Shown here: one piece after another, positions 1 to 11,465 of the stretch
Numbering within the stretch: the first letter of the stretch is position 1
Layout of the letters: each line of letters starts with the position of its first letter
Source of the DNA: Paramecium tetraurelia
Lineage: Eukaryota > Ciliophora > Oligohymenophorea > Peniculida > Parameciidae
Assembly: GCF_000165425.1 (NCBI RefSeq)
Contig: NW_001799026.1
Location: forward strand, 62,001-126,000
DNA: 64,000 nt
Direction of reading: 5' to 3'
The notes under the pieces: model-generated
What the model was told of the DNA's origin: nothing
Databases searched by the model: none
What the model saw: the letters and a program-made list of their open reading frames with translations, nothing else
Position numbers and translations under genes: made by a program

Positions 1-713
1 AAATTTTATTTAACTTGCTTTATTTCATAACCATCTTACCATTCCTCGACAAATCTCACATTATTCCTAGAACTAACAAACTCGCCCAATCTATAACGTT
101 CCCTCTCCAAATATTCTCTCATTTTTTCCCGCTTCAACTCCTCTACTTATTTCAAAGCCTCTGCAAATACTTCTTAGGTTCTCTTTTTGAAAGCATTATG
201 CTATTAAATTAATTCCTAACGCTCATTCTCCAATTGTTATTTCTCCTATCTTAATTGCTTTTCCACCTATTCCTTCTCCATCAATTTTTATTACAATTTG
301 TTTGCATCATCCTCACTTTGTTTTTAAACTGACTATAACATAACTTTACTTTCTTTTGGTTTGGCATACACAGTTTTATCATTCACTTAAGCCTTTTACT
401 TACCTTCTTCCGTATTCTTTTACTATAACGCTTTAATCTGATTACCCGCTTCATTGCTTACATCTTTCGTTGATTTCAAGTATTTGTAGATCGTTTAACA
501 ATTAGGTGGATTAACTAGTGCTTATTAATTATTATCATTAGATGATTCATCATCACTTTTTAATTTTTGGATAACCTTTTTTTTAGGCAACTCCGTATCA
601 ATCCTTCTTTTTCTACTTATCCTCTGTCTATCCTGTGAATTCTCAGGATTCTGGTTAAAGTAATTGGTTATCAACTATTAACCTGAATTCGATTGTTGTA
701 TTTCTTCTGACAT
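1..713 (-). CDS. TLK: Tousled-like protein kinase, N-terminal part (runs off the window)
   Basis: Read with TAA/TAG as Gln, the frame is open from an ATG at 713 to the window edge, about 237 residues. Near the start there is a PCNA-interaction-type motif, QQLITNYF (residues 12-19), then a basic KRKRR patch, a Lys/Ser/Asn-rich linker and a long Gln/Glu/Lys-rich coiled coil. The last visible part has RLGEF followed by a W-DGY motif (about 27-94), which matches my memory of the conserved region just after the coiled coil in animal and plant Tousled-like kinases. The kinase domain would lie outside the window. TLKs are nuclear Ser/Thr kinases that phosphorylate the histone chaperone ASF1 during S phase. 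No intron was needed. The identification rests on the RLGEF/W-DGY region and the coiled coil; another replication-linked coiled-coil protein is possible. Confidence 0.6.
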
Positions 714-797
714 TTTAGTGTGTTTTATATAATTATTTATTAAATATACACACTCCTCTTTTATAAAGGTAATAGAAATTAATTAATAACACAAAAA

Positions 798-840
798 AAG
801 GTTCCTATGTAATTAATTCATATCCTCTTTTTGGAACCTT
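798..840. repeat. Inverted repeat around the EF-hand gene's stop codon
   Basis: Eight-base arms AAGGTTCC (798-805) and GGAACCTT (833-840) flank a 27-base loop that contains the TGA stop (818-820) of the minus-strand EF-hand gene. In the minus-strand transcript the second arm is followed by a run of U. It could fold as a 3'-end hairpin. Role unknown; it may be chance in AT-rich DNA. Confidence 0.4.
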
Positions 841-1604
841 AAATTGAACCATCATTTTTTTAAGCCCTTCTTTGCGAAATCAATTTTCCATATGCTTTCA
901 TTACCTTCTCTCCTTCCTCCTTCTTTTTTGGATCATTCGCCATCAATGCATCCAGCAACTTCTACCTCCTGATTGTACTTATGATCAAACTGAAAGGCAG
1001 ATTCTTATTGATTGGCTGATTGCTCCCATGTCCCAAACGCCCATTTATCATGTCTAAAAGATCACACCACCTCTTTACCTTTAAAAAAATCAATCACCAT
1101 TGTCTCCTTCGAATTGCTTTTGCCATCTCCGTTTTTATTTTTTATAATCTCCAAGAATTCTTTAAATTCAATAGACCCATCATCATCAACTGTATAAATG
1201 AGTTTCTTAACATCCTCACGTGATTCGGCTATGCCCAACGAGATTAATGGCTCCTCTAATTCATCTATACCAATAGATTCTAATCATTTAAAATGCCATT
1301 TCATACTCGATCCATCCTCATCCAAAGAGTTGAAGTACTATTTCAATTGAGAACGCTCCTTGTCATTGAAGTCAATCAAATGCTTATTTTTCCTCTTCAA
1401 CAACCAATGTCTCAACATAGCCTCTTGCTTATATTAGGAATCATAACTTACCAGTTTCGAATCTTATTCATAGAATTCTTTTATTCTCTTATTCTTTTTG
1501 GCTATCAGCTCCTCGTAAGTAATATTTTCCAAACCTTGTGTTTTAATCATTTCCCCTATTTGCTCATTGGTGTAATTGGTAAAATCCATGTTATCATAAT
1601 CCAT
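818..1604 (-). CDS. EF-hand calcium-binding protein
   Basis: Starts at ATG 1604 and ends at TGA 818-820. Two introns restore the frame: one of 27 nt that splits the first EF loop, and one of 25 nt further down. After them the protein is about 245 residues. It has an N-terminal charged helix region, then an EF-hand loop of the form DEDGS...IGIDE in a helix-loop-helix setting, then a second, shorter acidic loop (VDDDGSIEFKEF) that lacks some canonical positions and may bind Ca2+ weakly or not at all. The C-terminal third is basic (NDPKKKEEGEK), with no recognised domain. It probably acts as a calcium sensor or a structural EF-hand protein like the centrin/calmodulin-related families abundant in ciliates, but it does not match either family closely. 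It lies about 100 bp upstream of the TLK start, in tandem. Confidence 0.75.
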
Positions 1605-1790
1605 TTTATATAATAAATCAAATTATAAACAAATATTTTTGGTGTAATTCAATAAACTATAATACTTTATAATGCCAAATCAATATGATTTTCCACGCTT
1701 TTAAAATTAATTGCATCTAAATTGATAAAATACATATAAATATATATATATAAGTTTCACATATACAGATACACAAGTTTAATTACACAC

Positions 1791-4292
1791 TCATTTTTAA
1801 CTTTATAATTTATGGTTGATTACTATATAAATCATATTTTCTAGACAAGTAGTAGAATAAAATTAAGAAGCTTTAGGAACATGATTTTCTTGGCTAGAGC
1901 ATCTTTTAGGAATAGTTTAATACACATCAGGATATTGTTCCTCAATTATACTTACATTTGTAGAAGCATGAGAACTTTTTAAGGTTTTTCGAAAATATTT
2001 CAATTCCTAAGCAGGACTTTCAAAAGCATCATCAGGAATTGCAGGAAAAGTCAATAATATTTTACCTCCCGATTCAAAAGAATTGAAGCTCTTTTAATTT
2101 TTCTATCTTTTATCTTGCACATTTAAGAGTCTCCTTCTGTTCTCCTCCCCTGCTGAAGGTTTTCTAGCTAAATCTCTCTAAGCAAATTTCAGAATATTAT
2201 CAATGGATAATCTACTTTTTTTTTACTTTTAAGTATTGTATTTGATCTAATTTTGTTTCTTAATCTACAACATCCTAAGGAATCTCTCAGCACTCTCCTT
2301 CGTTCTTTTCTTTCTTTCCTCCTCTCTCTTATCTTCAATTATTTTTTAATTAAATTCTGCTTTTGTATTAACAATCGATATTATAGTACCAAGATTACAT
2401 TTTGGAATGAATCTAATGTATTCCTTCATAGATTCACTTACAAAAGAATCTTTAACCTACTTATCTCTTAATACTTTTTATGCTAACTTAAATTTAGTCA
2501 ACTATTTCTTTTTATTTAAAAAGTATTCTATGTTTAACATTTCTTTTTCAATTCTATTTTAAGCCCTTAGATATTTGTCATTTATAAATAATAAAAGGGT
2601 TTTTTGTTTTTATCTATGCTTTCTATTCTTTTTGAACTTGTTTTGAAATTTTTGGATGACATTAATTCTATCATACTTCGAGATAATTAGATGTGTATAA
2701 GGACAATAAATTGCTATGTGATTGCTTTCTTAACACAAGTAACATGTTAGTTTTAGGGCACTAATGTCTTGTTCTATTTCAATTTAGAATTTGATTTCAA
2801 AATATTTCTCCATATCTTCAGGAGATAATAACTGAAGGAATCTGCTGCGACACAATGTCAATAGATTTATGAAATTAGTTGCAATTATAGTAGAGGATCT
2901 TGGAACATTTGCAATAAAACCAATCTCCCCAAAATAATCTTTCTTTTTCAACTCATATTAAATATTTTCAATTTTCACACTACCATTTAATATATAGTAG
3001 ATTTGCTTATTTTCAACATCTCCTTATTGTAAAATAATGTCTTCAGGACTGAAGGTTTGTTCTTTGAAGTAATAGATCAATTTCTACAATAACTATGAGG
3101 AAAAGTTTTGGGAAAAGAGTAAACAAGATTAGGTTATTTTCTAATGGATTATTTCTAAAATTTCTCTCCTTAGATTTTCTGATAGATTTTAAAGTACTTA
3201 TTATTCATAACTATGTTAAATTTGTTCTTGCTATTGCAGCCATTCTATGTAGTTTTTGATCCTAGCTATTAATTATTTATTCACTCTCTTTTATTTCAAA
3301 TATAACATTATTTTATCTTGTTTTTCTAATATCTCGACTACATTTTCTTCTTAATTTTCGAACAGTAAAACTATGGAATTCATAATATAGCCAAAAAGAC
3401 CTGAAGAGAATATCATAACAATAACACCAAAAGATTGTTCTATTGTTGTTATCGGATAGATATCTCCATATCCTATTGTAATCATGGTGGTTATCGAAAA
3501 GTATATGGCTACCAAGTATTGTGATACCCAATAGTTTGTATCCTAATAGATAATGTAATTTTCCAGTTGGTACTTCTAATATCTAGTATACCAATTTGAA
3601 TCGGCTCCCTCGATTATCCTAAGTAAATTCCATATGCAGGCAAGCCAATGAGCTAAGCACAATATAATTATGCAAATCTTTAGAAAAGCAAAGAAAGAAA
3701 TGACTGATTTTGCCATCATCAACTGATCTTCCAATTGATTTATGTATTTCTTTAACTTTAAAGCCCTGAATAAACGAAGTATTTTTATAAAACGAACAAC
3801 TCGAACTATTTTTAAAATTTATGAATTTCTTTGTAATGATTCCGCTGAATTTGATTTTAGAGTTAATTCTATAATCATATCATATGGAAAGGATGAAATC
3901 AGATCTAGCCAGAACCAAGATGAAAAGTAGTTCCAAAATACTTTTTTGTGAGAAGTAATTAAATTTCCTCTATTATAGTTAACAATATACTTATGATAAT
4001 AGCTTGTATGAAAGGAAACGATGATATCTACCAAAAAGTAATAGTCCATTATTTGATTACAAATATCGTAAAAGAGATCTAATTCTATGGAAAAGGTTAT
4101 GACCAAAGGAATAGTAATCATTTACACAAAAATGAAAAGCATTCCTACTAAATCCCAACTCAATTTGTATGGGCTATCCGGTTTGAAAGGCTTAAAAAAC
4201 TCTTAGACCATGGTCTTTAAAGTTTATTTAATGACTTTATCATTTTTACTGTAAGTGTCTTCGAATAAAGCAACATAGCGTTCCTTATACAT
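1791..4292 (-). CDS. Voltage-gated K+ channel with cyclic-nucleotide-binding domain
   Basis: Six-TM channel of the EAG/HCN/CNG superfamily, plasma or ciliary membrane. From ATG 4292 (24 bp after the upstream gene's stop) it opens with a charged N-terminus, then PDSPYKLSWD just before S1, the family's usual pre-S1 signature. S1-S4 lie in about 3600-4150. The pore has the K+ filter TIGYGD (about 3450-3480), then S6, a C-linker and a CNBD whose phosphate-binding cassette reads FGEIGF with a following PRSS (about 2890-2935). The Arg in PRSS is the usual ligand contact, so nucleotide binding is plausible. After the CNBD comes C-x2-C-x4-H-x4-C (2700-2745), a zinc-knuckle pattern, then a basic coiled tail ending at TGA 1791-1793. 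At least one intron near the 3' end is needed to keep the frame. Length about 810 residues. Confidence 0.85.
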
Positions 4293-4316
4293 AATTATTA
4301 AAATAACTCATCATAC

Positions 4317-4814
4317 TCATTATTATTAAGGCTTCTCAGATATTCTAAAACTGCTCCCTGGTCTTGTATATGCAATCAACTCTAACATAGATAGGATTTT
4401 TTACTATAACCTAGAGTACTTTTCTCTCCAACCTCCATTATCCTAGAAATAGTATAATTTTTTATTACAATAAATCTTCACCACTTTTACTTAAGCGTTC
4501 TACTTCAACATTCAATAAACTGATTATATTCCTAAGTAAATTCAATTCGCTCTCCTTTGATGTAACCTTCCACTTTATCTTTCTATCTTTAATTCTTGAC
4601 TGGTCAATTTATTGTTTTTGATTCCAAAATTTTTTATACAACTTTTTGGAATCTTCTTCTCCAATCTTTGGTCTCTTTCTTTTGCTTTTATAATGTAATT
4701 TCTTGTTCTCCAATAATTGCAATCGATATTTAGTTTACTTTTCTGCACATTCCCAAATTCAATATTTTTATAACATTCAAATAATTTATATGTTTGGTCA
4801 GCTGATTAATTCAT
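4317..4814 (-). CDS. Small basic protein, unknown
   Basis: ATG at 4814 begins MNQSADQTYKLFEQ after removal of a 32-nt intron, and the frame runs through a Lys/Arg-rich stretch (KSKRKRPKIGEEDSKKLYKK), a short helix with leucine spacing (LNLLRNIISLLNVEVERL), and, after two more introns of 26 and 23 nt, ends SEKPQQQ at TGA 4317-4319. About 140 residues. The basic stretch could be a nuclear localisation or nucleic-acid-binding segment, and the leucine-spaced helix could dimerise, but no known family is recognised. The stop is only 24 bp before the K+ channel ATG downstream on the same strand. The first intron ends CAG, so the 5' exon is the least certain part. Confidence 0.45.
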
Positions 4815-6350
4815 TTTGCTAATCATTCAAATGGTCAATTCTAATTTTAGGAACTACTGTTGCTTATTAATCTTAGAATTTCTAAATTTCCTAATTTAAT
4901 GGTTCCAAAAACTTTTGAATTCCTACTCTACTTCTTATAATTATTTTTATCAAATTCTCTTAAGAGCTTAATGTGTTTATAATTCCTTTATGTTATTCAC
5001 TAACATTTAATTTGACTATTGTTTAATATCCATCTTTTGATTTCATTACTCCTTCAGTTTCTACTTTGTATTAAAATTAATAAGCTTTCTTTCTATAGTA
5101 AGCATTCAATTCCAAAATCTAAAGAATTTGTCTACCACAAATTGACATTTCTGATATCATAATTAATGTTATCTATATGTTTTTCTAATTGTGAAAATCT
5201 AAAGATGGCTTAATCTAATTAAATTATTTGAATTTTATTATTTAGTATTGACTTATTAGACTAGTTCCACAATTTTCTATATCATCCTTTTTACGATATA
5301 AGAATGTGTTAAGAAGGAACAAATAATTATAAAATTAAAGTGCTTTCTCCTTTTGTTATCTTTTTCTATCATGTAACCATCAATCTGATAAAGTTTAATA
5401 GTCAAAGTAAAATTTGTATCCAGGTTGTTCTATTTCCTAATCTTATTCTAAACACTCATTATATGTAGCCCTCAACTTGTTATTCTTTAGTTACTTTATC
5501 TTTTTTTCCAACTAATAAGTTCATATTTTTTATTTCTTATGCTAATTATTCCAACTCTCTTAATTTTGATCTATAAAATTCTCAAACTTTAAGTTATGAA
5601 CATATTTTCTCATTTTGTAATTGTTAATTCTTATTCAACTACTTGTAACACTATAATTTCAATAGTTTTTGAAGATAAGTTTGTTAGAGTTTTATTCAAC
5701 TCTTTGTCTTTTTTACCTATAAGATGTTTGCAACTCTGTTTTTAAATAATTAATAAATATAATTATTCGTATTATCTTTAGAATAGCATCTTTTCTCTTT
5801 ATAATTCTTATAATTTTTCTAATAAAATACTTCTAAATTGCATCTTCCATTGATTGGGCTCTGTTAACCAATTGTTCACTTTCATTAAAAAAAATTTATA
5901 AGGAATTACCTTATAATCCCTTAAGCTTCCAAAGTTCAACTTAATGTATTCAATTAATTATTTAATTCTTTATATCTTGGTTAATTCATTTCATCTTCCA
6001 AATATGGTAATGATTGTCATTGTTACTCAACTGTTAATCGAATTATGTTTATAATTTTGGTATTTTTCTATCTTTGAGTGACTAAAGGTATATATTTTCT
6101 TTGTAATTCTTGTTTCACATTAACTATTCTACCATGCATTCCAATATTAGAATTCCTTTAATTTACTTAAAGGGATTAACTTATTGATAACCACTAAAAG
6201 TATTTTTGATAATAGACTTTCTTTATAATGAGGGATCTAAACATTTTGATTAGTGTATGCGCCAAAATAAATATAAAATTAACAAATTTCTGATTGAATG
6301 ATATTATTTTTCATTTGGTGTGTCGATATTTATGAATTATTTAATTCTTT
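4815..6350 (-). other. Probable minus-strand gene(s), structure unresolved
   Basis: The plus strand is T-rich throughout, as over the minus-strand genes on both sides, and the minus strand gives many Lys/Gln/Leu/Glu-rich open segments. The longest is about 200 codons without TGA, at roughly 4815-5390. Possible starts are ATGs near 6347 and 6243. The pieces look like coiled coil (for example LRELEQLAQEIKN and NQPRYKELNNQLNTL). No single path through GT...AG introns of 20-35 nt removes all in-frame TGAs. Because TGA is the only stop, chance open frames of about 50 codons are expected in all frames here, so the frame cannot be chosen by eye. It is either a coiled-coil gene with many introns or a decaying gene copy. 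Confidence 0.4.
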
Positions 6351-6698
6351 TAATTATTTTAATCTTTAGTTTATATATAATTATATTTCACTTTAGATAT
6401 AATTTATATAAATAATAACGATATTTTAAGCAATATATTATCATTAATCCTCTCAGTATTTCAAACCTAGTATAATTTTATAATACTAATTATCGAAAAC
6501 ATAATACAAAATACAATATTAGCTGAAATAATTATAAATATATTTGAATCTTCTCCTTTATTTTGGTTTGCAAACTAAGAGTAATTAGATGATCCATCAA
6601 TAGATGCTACTAACTTCTCTAGATATTCAAGAAAATACAATATTATTTATCGTAAAATAAAATTTTATATGTTTGGTTATATGACTGTTATGAAGGTA
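6351..6698. other. Intergenic, AT-rich
   Basis: About 350 bp of very AT-rich sequence between the unresolved coding region and the secreted-protein gene. No open frame or repeat worth naming. Confidence 0.6.
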
Positions 6699-7047
6699 TC
6701 AATTCATTTTCTTTAAAATTTGTTCGAATACAGTGCTTTCCCTTTAGACATCTGCGCAATTTTCAAAGATGCATTCCATCAATGCATAAGATGTTGGTAC
6801 TGTTTATAAGCATGTGTCAAACTAATATTTTAGATGATATGTATACTTTGTCCAAGTCCTCATTTGATTGAAGAGCATCAGCGCAACTTTATATATTTTC
6901 TGCGCATCCTTTTGTTTTTGCGCAAGCACTTGCTTATGGTCTGCATTTTCTAGCCATGCATCTAGTTAATGGATCCTCTTTTCCCATGTGGACTGATCTT
7001 GCAGTGATTGTTAAAACCAAAAGAGCAACAATTAAGATATATTTCAT
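6699..7047 (-). CDS. Small secreted cysteine-rich protein
   Basis: ATG 7047 to TGA 6699-6701 with one 25-nt GTA...TAG intron at 6822-6846; 107 residues. The N-terminus (KYILIVALLVLTITA) is a clear signal peptide with a likely cut after about residue 16-18. The mature part has eight cysteines at about 30, 35, 42, 48, 55, 71, 84 and 89, in a C-x4-C-x6-C-x5-C-x6-C pattern followed by C-x12-C-x4-C, which suggests four disulfides in a small helical fold. An even number of cysteines and no other hydrophobic segment support an exported, soluble protein, for instance a secretory-granule or extracellular component. No family is recognised. It stands alone between two AT-rich spacers. Confidence 0.75.
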
Positions 7048-7762
7048 TATTAATAATTGTCATTAATAGTTAACACATTATTGCTTTTATACTTATATAA
7101 TTATAATGGATATTAATTTATGATAATAATTAGATAAACCAAATGATTTACAAATTTGATTGAATTCTAACTTCCATAATTCTAATTTTAGATAAAAATT
7201 TACAATATTTTTAAATTAAAAAATCAAATCTAACTGCTTATAATATTAGAATATATTGAGATTAAAGATTGATTTTGGTTGAGATGGCACGATTATGATA
7301 ATTGTTCATAATAAACATTAAGAATTAACAATTCTCTAAAATTTGATCCTTAAAACTGTTGAAAGTGAATGCACATTCAAGAAATGAGCTTTTTAAAAAA
7401 ATTCACTTATATTAAATAGGTTTCGAAAATTTTTGAATTCTTGCTTGAAGTTTTATGTGAATTTCAAAGTTCATAGAGATTAGATCAGGAAATATTCAAT
7501 ATTTTTATAAATTATATACAATTAAATTAATTAATGTAATAAATAAACAGATTACATCTAACTTTCTAAATATTGAGATTGGGATATCAAGAATCTTAAT
7601 AGGAAATCAATTCAATTTCTAAATGCTTATTAACAATGTATTAACTTTAGCATTAAAAATATTTGATATTAAAGAGAAAACTGGGCAAATATTAAAAATT
7701 ATAAACTAATTAATCGATAATACTTTTTGGTAGGATTTTTAGCATACTAAAATTCAAATTAT
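7048..7762. other. Intergenic, AT-rich
   Basis: About 715 bp between the secreted-protein gene and the end of the GTPase gene. Strongly AT-rich, with runs of A and T and no open frame longer than expected by chance. It must contain the promoter of the secreted-protein gene. Confidence 0.6.
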
Positions 7763-9852
7763 TCAGTTTCTTTTGAACTATTTTAAATTAAACTGTTGAG
7801 TTTCAACGCTGAGAAGTGTTTTAGATGCCATTAATTTATCTTTTTTTATTTTTTCTCTAATTTGTGTAGTAACTTTTAAATCATCCATATCTTCAAATTC
7901 CTCTAATGCCTTTCTATAATCAGGGTAAAACTTAAGAACAAAATCATACGCCTCAACGTCGAGAATGTCAAGTCTGTAAAGTGCAGATGATAATAAACCT
8001 TGTAAACACTCTTTCATTTTTATCATAACATCCTTAATGTTCTCTTTAGTATTATTTCTTGTAATCTCTTACTCTTCAAGCAACTATTTAATTTTTGAAG
8101 AATTTTTTTAAGCATTATCATTTTCCTACTTTAAACTTTCGTCAATAATGATTTTTTGTACTTTATTAATAATATAATTTTACCTTCTTCAGGTTTCCAA
8201 AAATATTCTTATTAAGTATGAAATTCTATTTCATGATTGCATCTTGAACAAATAATTTATTTCACACCCTTCACATTTTTTTCAATCATCTCTATGCAAT
8301 GATCTAATATTTTGCTATCACATGCTTTGCAACAAGTCTTATTACATTTATTACAATTAGTTGAAAAGGCTTTCTTTTTATTTTTAAAAATAAATTCTTT
8401 CTTCCATTCAATTAAAAATATAACGGATTCAAACATCTTTGAATCCTCTATTTTATTTCTGTAGATTTACAACTTACGAGTATTTTCATCCACAGACTTT
8501 AGAACTTTAATTAATTGCAATAGCGTATGTTACAGCCCTCCTAATTCAGTCCTGATTTGAGTCCTTTATTAAATAACTTAGACTGTGGCAACTAACTTAA
8601 ATCCATCATTCGCTTCATTTTTGATGAAATCAAATAGCTTTTGATAATTTCCAAGATTTTTTTAGAAATGGATGTTTTCAATAAATCCATGTTTAATTGC
8701 TCTAAATACAGAATTTTAGAATTAAAAATAAAACTCTTCTTAGATCTTATTTTCTGCCTCATTGTTTTCTGCCTCAGTATTAAAGGGTTAATTTATAGCC
8801 TTAAATTAAGCTTCGTTAAAGGTTTCCTAAAGGTGCTCTTATTAATCGGGCTTTCTCGAATTTATAAGTATTTATTATTCCTTAACTGAATAGAATATAG
8901 AATCTCGACTCTCAAAATTTTAAGTACTAGTTGCAGTAAAATCTGAAAAGGTAAGACAATGTTTTGTAAATGCACACATTTCCTTTCCAAATAATTTGAG
9001 AATACTTAACATTGATAATTGTAAAAGGGATGGATTACCATCGATTACTTCATATTAAGTTGACGACTAAGATACAAATAAAATTGCATGCAGATTTTGA
9101 TTTTTCTTATATATTTGATCTTCGATATATTTAGATATTTATGTAATTCTTTCTTAATCTTTTTATAGACCTTCAGTATCGGCTAGCCCTGGTGTATCTA
9201 TCAGATTTATGATAAGATGGTTATCAATAATAAATTTATATGATGTAACTTCGTTAGTGTCAGATTATGCTTAATGATCTTTCACCTTTATTATTACAAA
9301 ATAATCCAAATTCAATTCCTTTCCCTTTACTCTAGGCTTGAACTCTCTCTCAATTGCAGTCACAAAACTATTAATAAATGTAGATTTTCCTTATCCAGTT
9401 ATTCCCACTATTAGAATATTTCTGATTTTCATATTAGTAAGAGAGATTTCCTTAAACTAATCAAAGGATTCAATATATTTTAAAAATTTTAGATCATGGA
9501 TCGATTTATAATTGATTATTATATCCTCTTCTTTGGATTATCGTAATAGATAGTTATTTAGAATTTATTTTTCAGCTTCATTAAGTCTTCTACCAGTTCT
9601 TGTTGTTTCACTCATTTGATATGAAGATAACAAGTCTGCCATAGATGTGATTTTATTTATCTTGAAGTAGGTTTTCCATTTGTTTTTTCTATCCCCAATA
9701 GCCAAAAATTTAAGAAATTCTGCCTCAAGATCATTCTCTTCTTTTTATTTTTGTTTTATAGGTTTCTCTTAGTTTTTGGATATCTGTTATGTGGGTTAGG
9801 GCTACATATCATTTTTGATTATTTATTTCTTTGGATTTTGACTATTGCCCAT
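7763..9852 (-). CDS. P-loop GTPase with C-terminal zinc-ribbon-like region, probable N-myristoylation
   Basis: ATG 9852 gives MGNSQNPKK, a good N-myristoylation start, and the frame runs to TGA 7763-7765, about 690 residues. The G domain holds GITGQGKST (P-loop, about residue 165) and, 60-70 residues later, LIDTPGLADTEG (G3). No clear N/TKxD (G4) was found. This arrangement resembles the AIG1/Toc34/septin-like TRAFAC GTPases that work at membranes. The middle is Gln/Glu-rich. A cysteine cluster near the end (C-x2-C, CC-x2-C, later C-x2-C and H) looks like a zinc-binding module, and the last 80 residues are helical. One 23-nt intron, which seems to end AAG, is needed before the last quarter. 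Lipid anchoring plus the G domain suggest action at a membrane surface. Specific function unknown. Confidence 0.7.
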
Positions 9853-10344
9853 CTATATCACAGATAGATTTATTAATTTATGCTTTTAATATCATAATAA
9901 ATACATTTATGACAAATATAAATTAATAAAGTATTGAGTGAATATGGGTATGCTTAAAATGGACTACTGAAAAATGATTGAAAATAATGATAACACAAAG
10001 TCTATAATATTAGTTTATAAATAAAATTCTAATAATGCTGGATAGCGTTGAATAAGATGAGATCTTAAGTAAATGAACAAGAATAAACTCTTAAGATAAA
10101 GACATACCCTTTTTATGGTTATTATAATAAAATATTAAAGATAATAACATTTTATTAAAACAAATTTAAATATAACTCTAAAAAGAATATAATTACAATA
10201 ATTGAAGTTTAAACATAAGACAAAAAGGCAGCAAGGTTAATTTAGAACAATTATATATTATATATAATTTATTATTAATTTTCTTTAACTCTTATGGATT
10301 GTTTAATTTATGAATTATTTATATAATTTTATTTTATACAATTT
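9853..10344. other. Intergenic, AT-rich
   Basis: About 490 bp between the GTPase start and the sideroflexin stop, both on the minus strand. No open frame, tRNA or repeat recognised; presumed to hold the GTPase promoter. Confidence 0.6.
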
Positions 10345-11465
10345 TCATAATCCCTTATTAAAAACGATTGTCTTAATCTTATTTCCTTTGCTATTTGTTA
10401 GATTTTAATATTATGATTCTAAATCGGTTGGGTTAACCTTTAAATATTATGGGAATATTCCTATTCCAACAGAAAGACCACAATATAAGAAGAATCCAGA
10501 TAAACCTAGGTGGTATAATAAAAATACTTAAGTCTAGTGCTAGACCTACTGCTCTGCCTTGAGGATAACATTTTGCCTATTTCATATAGTAGATGACTAT
10601 GGGTGGAATAAACATAGGCAATGGTAAAATATATCTGGTCACAAGAGTTCTAAAGAATGCAATTTTTGCTGAGCAAATAGTAATTAATTTATTTACCTGC
10701 TTCTTTGGATAGTCCTGGTAAGGGTTCTTGTGTTTCATCATCAAAAACTTGAATTCCCTTTTAGAAATCTGGATATCTAGCGAAAAATAGATTGAATGTG
10801 TTAGCAATCAGAACACCGAATAAGGGACAAGCCTTTAAATAGAATGAGGATTGAGACTTACTCTAATGAGAAGTGCAGGGGCGTTGAGTTTCTTGAAGAG
10901 CCAGGATGTTCCCAAACTTCCAACTACTGCTGATGAAACTGCTCCACCATATGAGACTAATGAGATGCTATGAAAATTTACATGCCAACATTTCATTGGA
11001 AAATACATTAGAAGCATTTCTATTACAATAATTAAACATAAAGTTATAGGTTTGATTGGCAGATTGAGCTAGCAATTGATTGATTGGCTATGAATGAAAA
11101 TAAGAATTACTGTTGGAGGCAATACAGCTAATCCAAAAGCTAAGGGGACATTTACAGGAACAAATGTTGAGGTTCTGAATAGAATGTTAACAGGCTCTTT
11201 TAATTAGGGGTGAATGTTTGAGTCCACAACATATCTCATTTTCCATAATTATTAATCTGTGTATTTTTGTCTGATTGATGGATCTTTGTCAACGTTTGCT
11301 AATGTTTTCCCATATTCACTCAATTGTTCAGGAGAATAAAATATGTTGCTAAAATTAATGGAAAATGTTGTACGCTGGACTAATAATGTTTTAAAAATGT
11401 TTGAGTCTTCCCCAATAGGTGGTTAAATCCTCTGCTGAATCTTCTGTATTAGTATATCTCTTCAT
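10345..11465 (-). CDS. SFXN: Sideroflexin (mitochondrial amino-acid carrier family)
   Basis: ATG 11465 to TGA 10345-10347, about 310 residues after at least six small introns. Family motifs are in order: TTYWGRLKHF near the start, the VVDSNIHP region, INQ...NYCNRNAS before TM2, SYGGAVSS, and NTFNLFFARYPDFQKGI with FDDETQEPL (the family's matrix-loop area), then VTRYILPLPMFIPP and the hydrophobic C-terminus. Each intron is supported because both flanks match the family. Sideroflexins lie in the inner mitochondrial membrane; SFXN1 of animals imports serine for one-carbon metabolism, and the same general role is inferred here. One of the introns ends AAG and another CAG. Length and TM layout fit the family. 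Confidence 0.9.

Noticed and set aside
3313-3531. Minus-strand open frame over the first K+ channel pore that reads as a different protein
   Set aside because: It is the +1 image of the pore; the true frame gives the TIGYGD filter.
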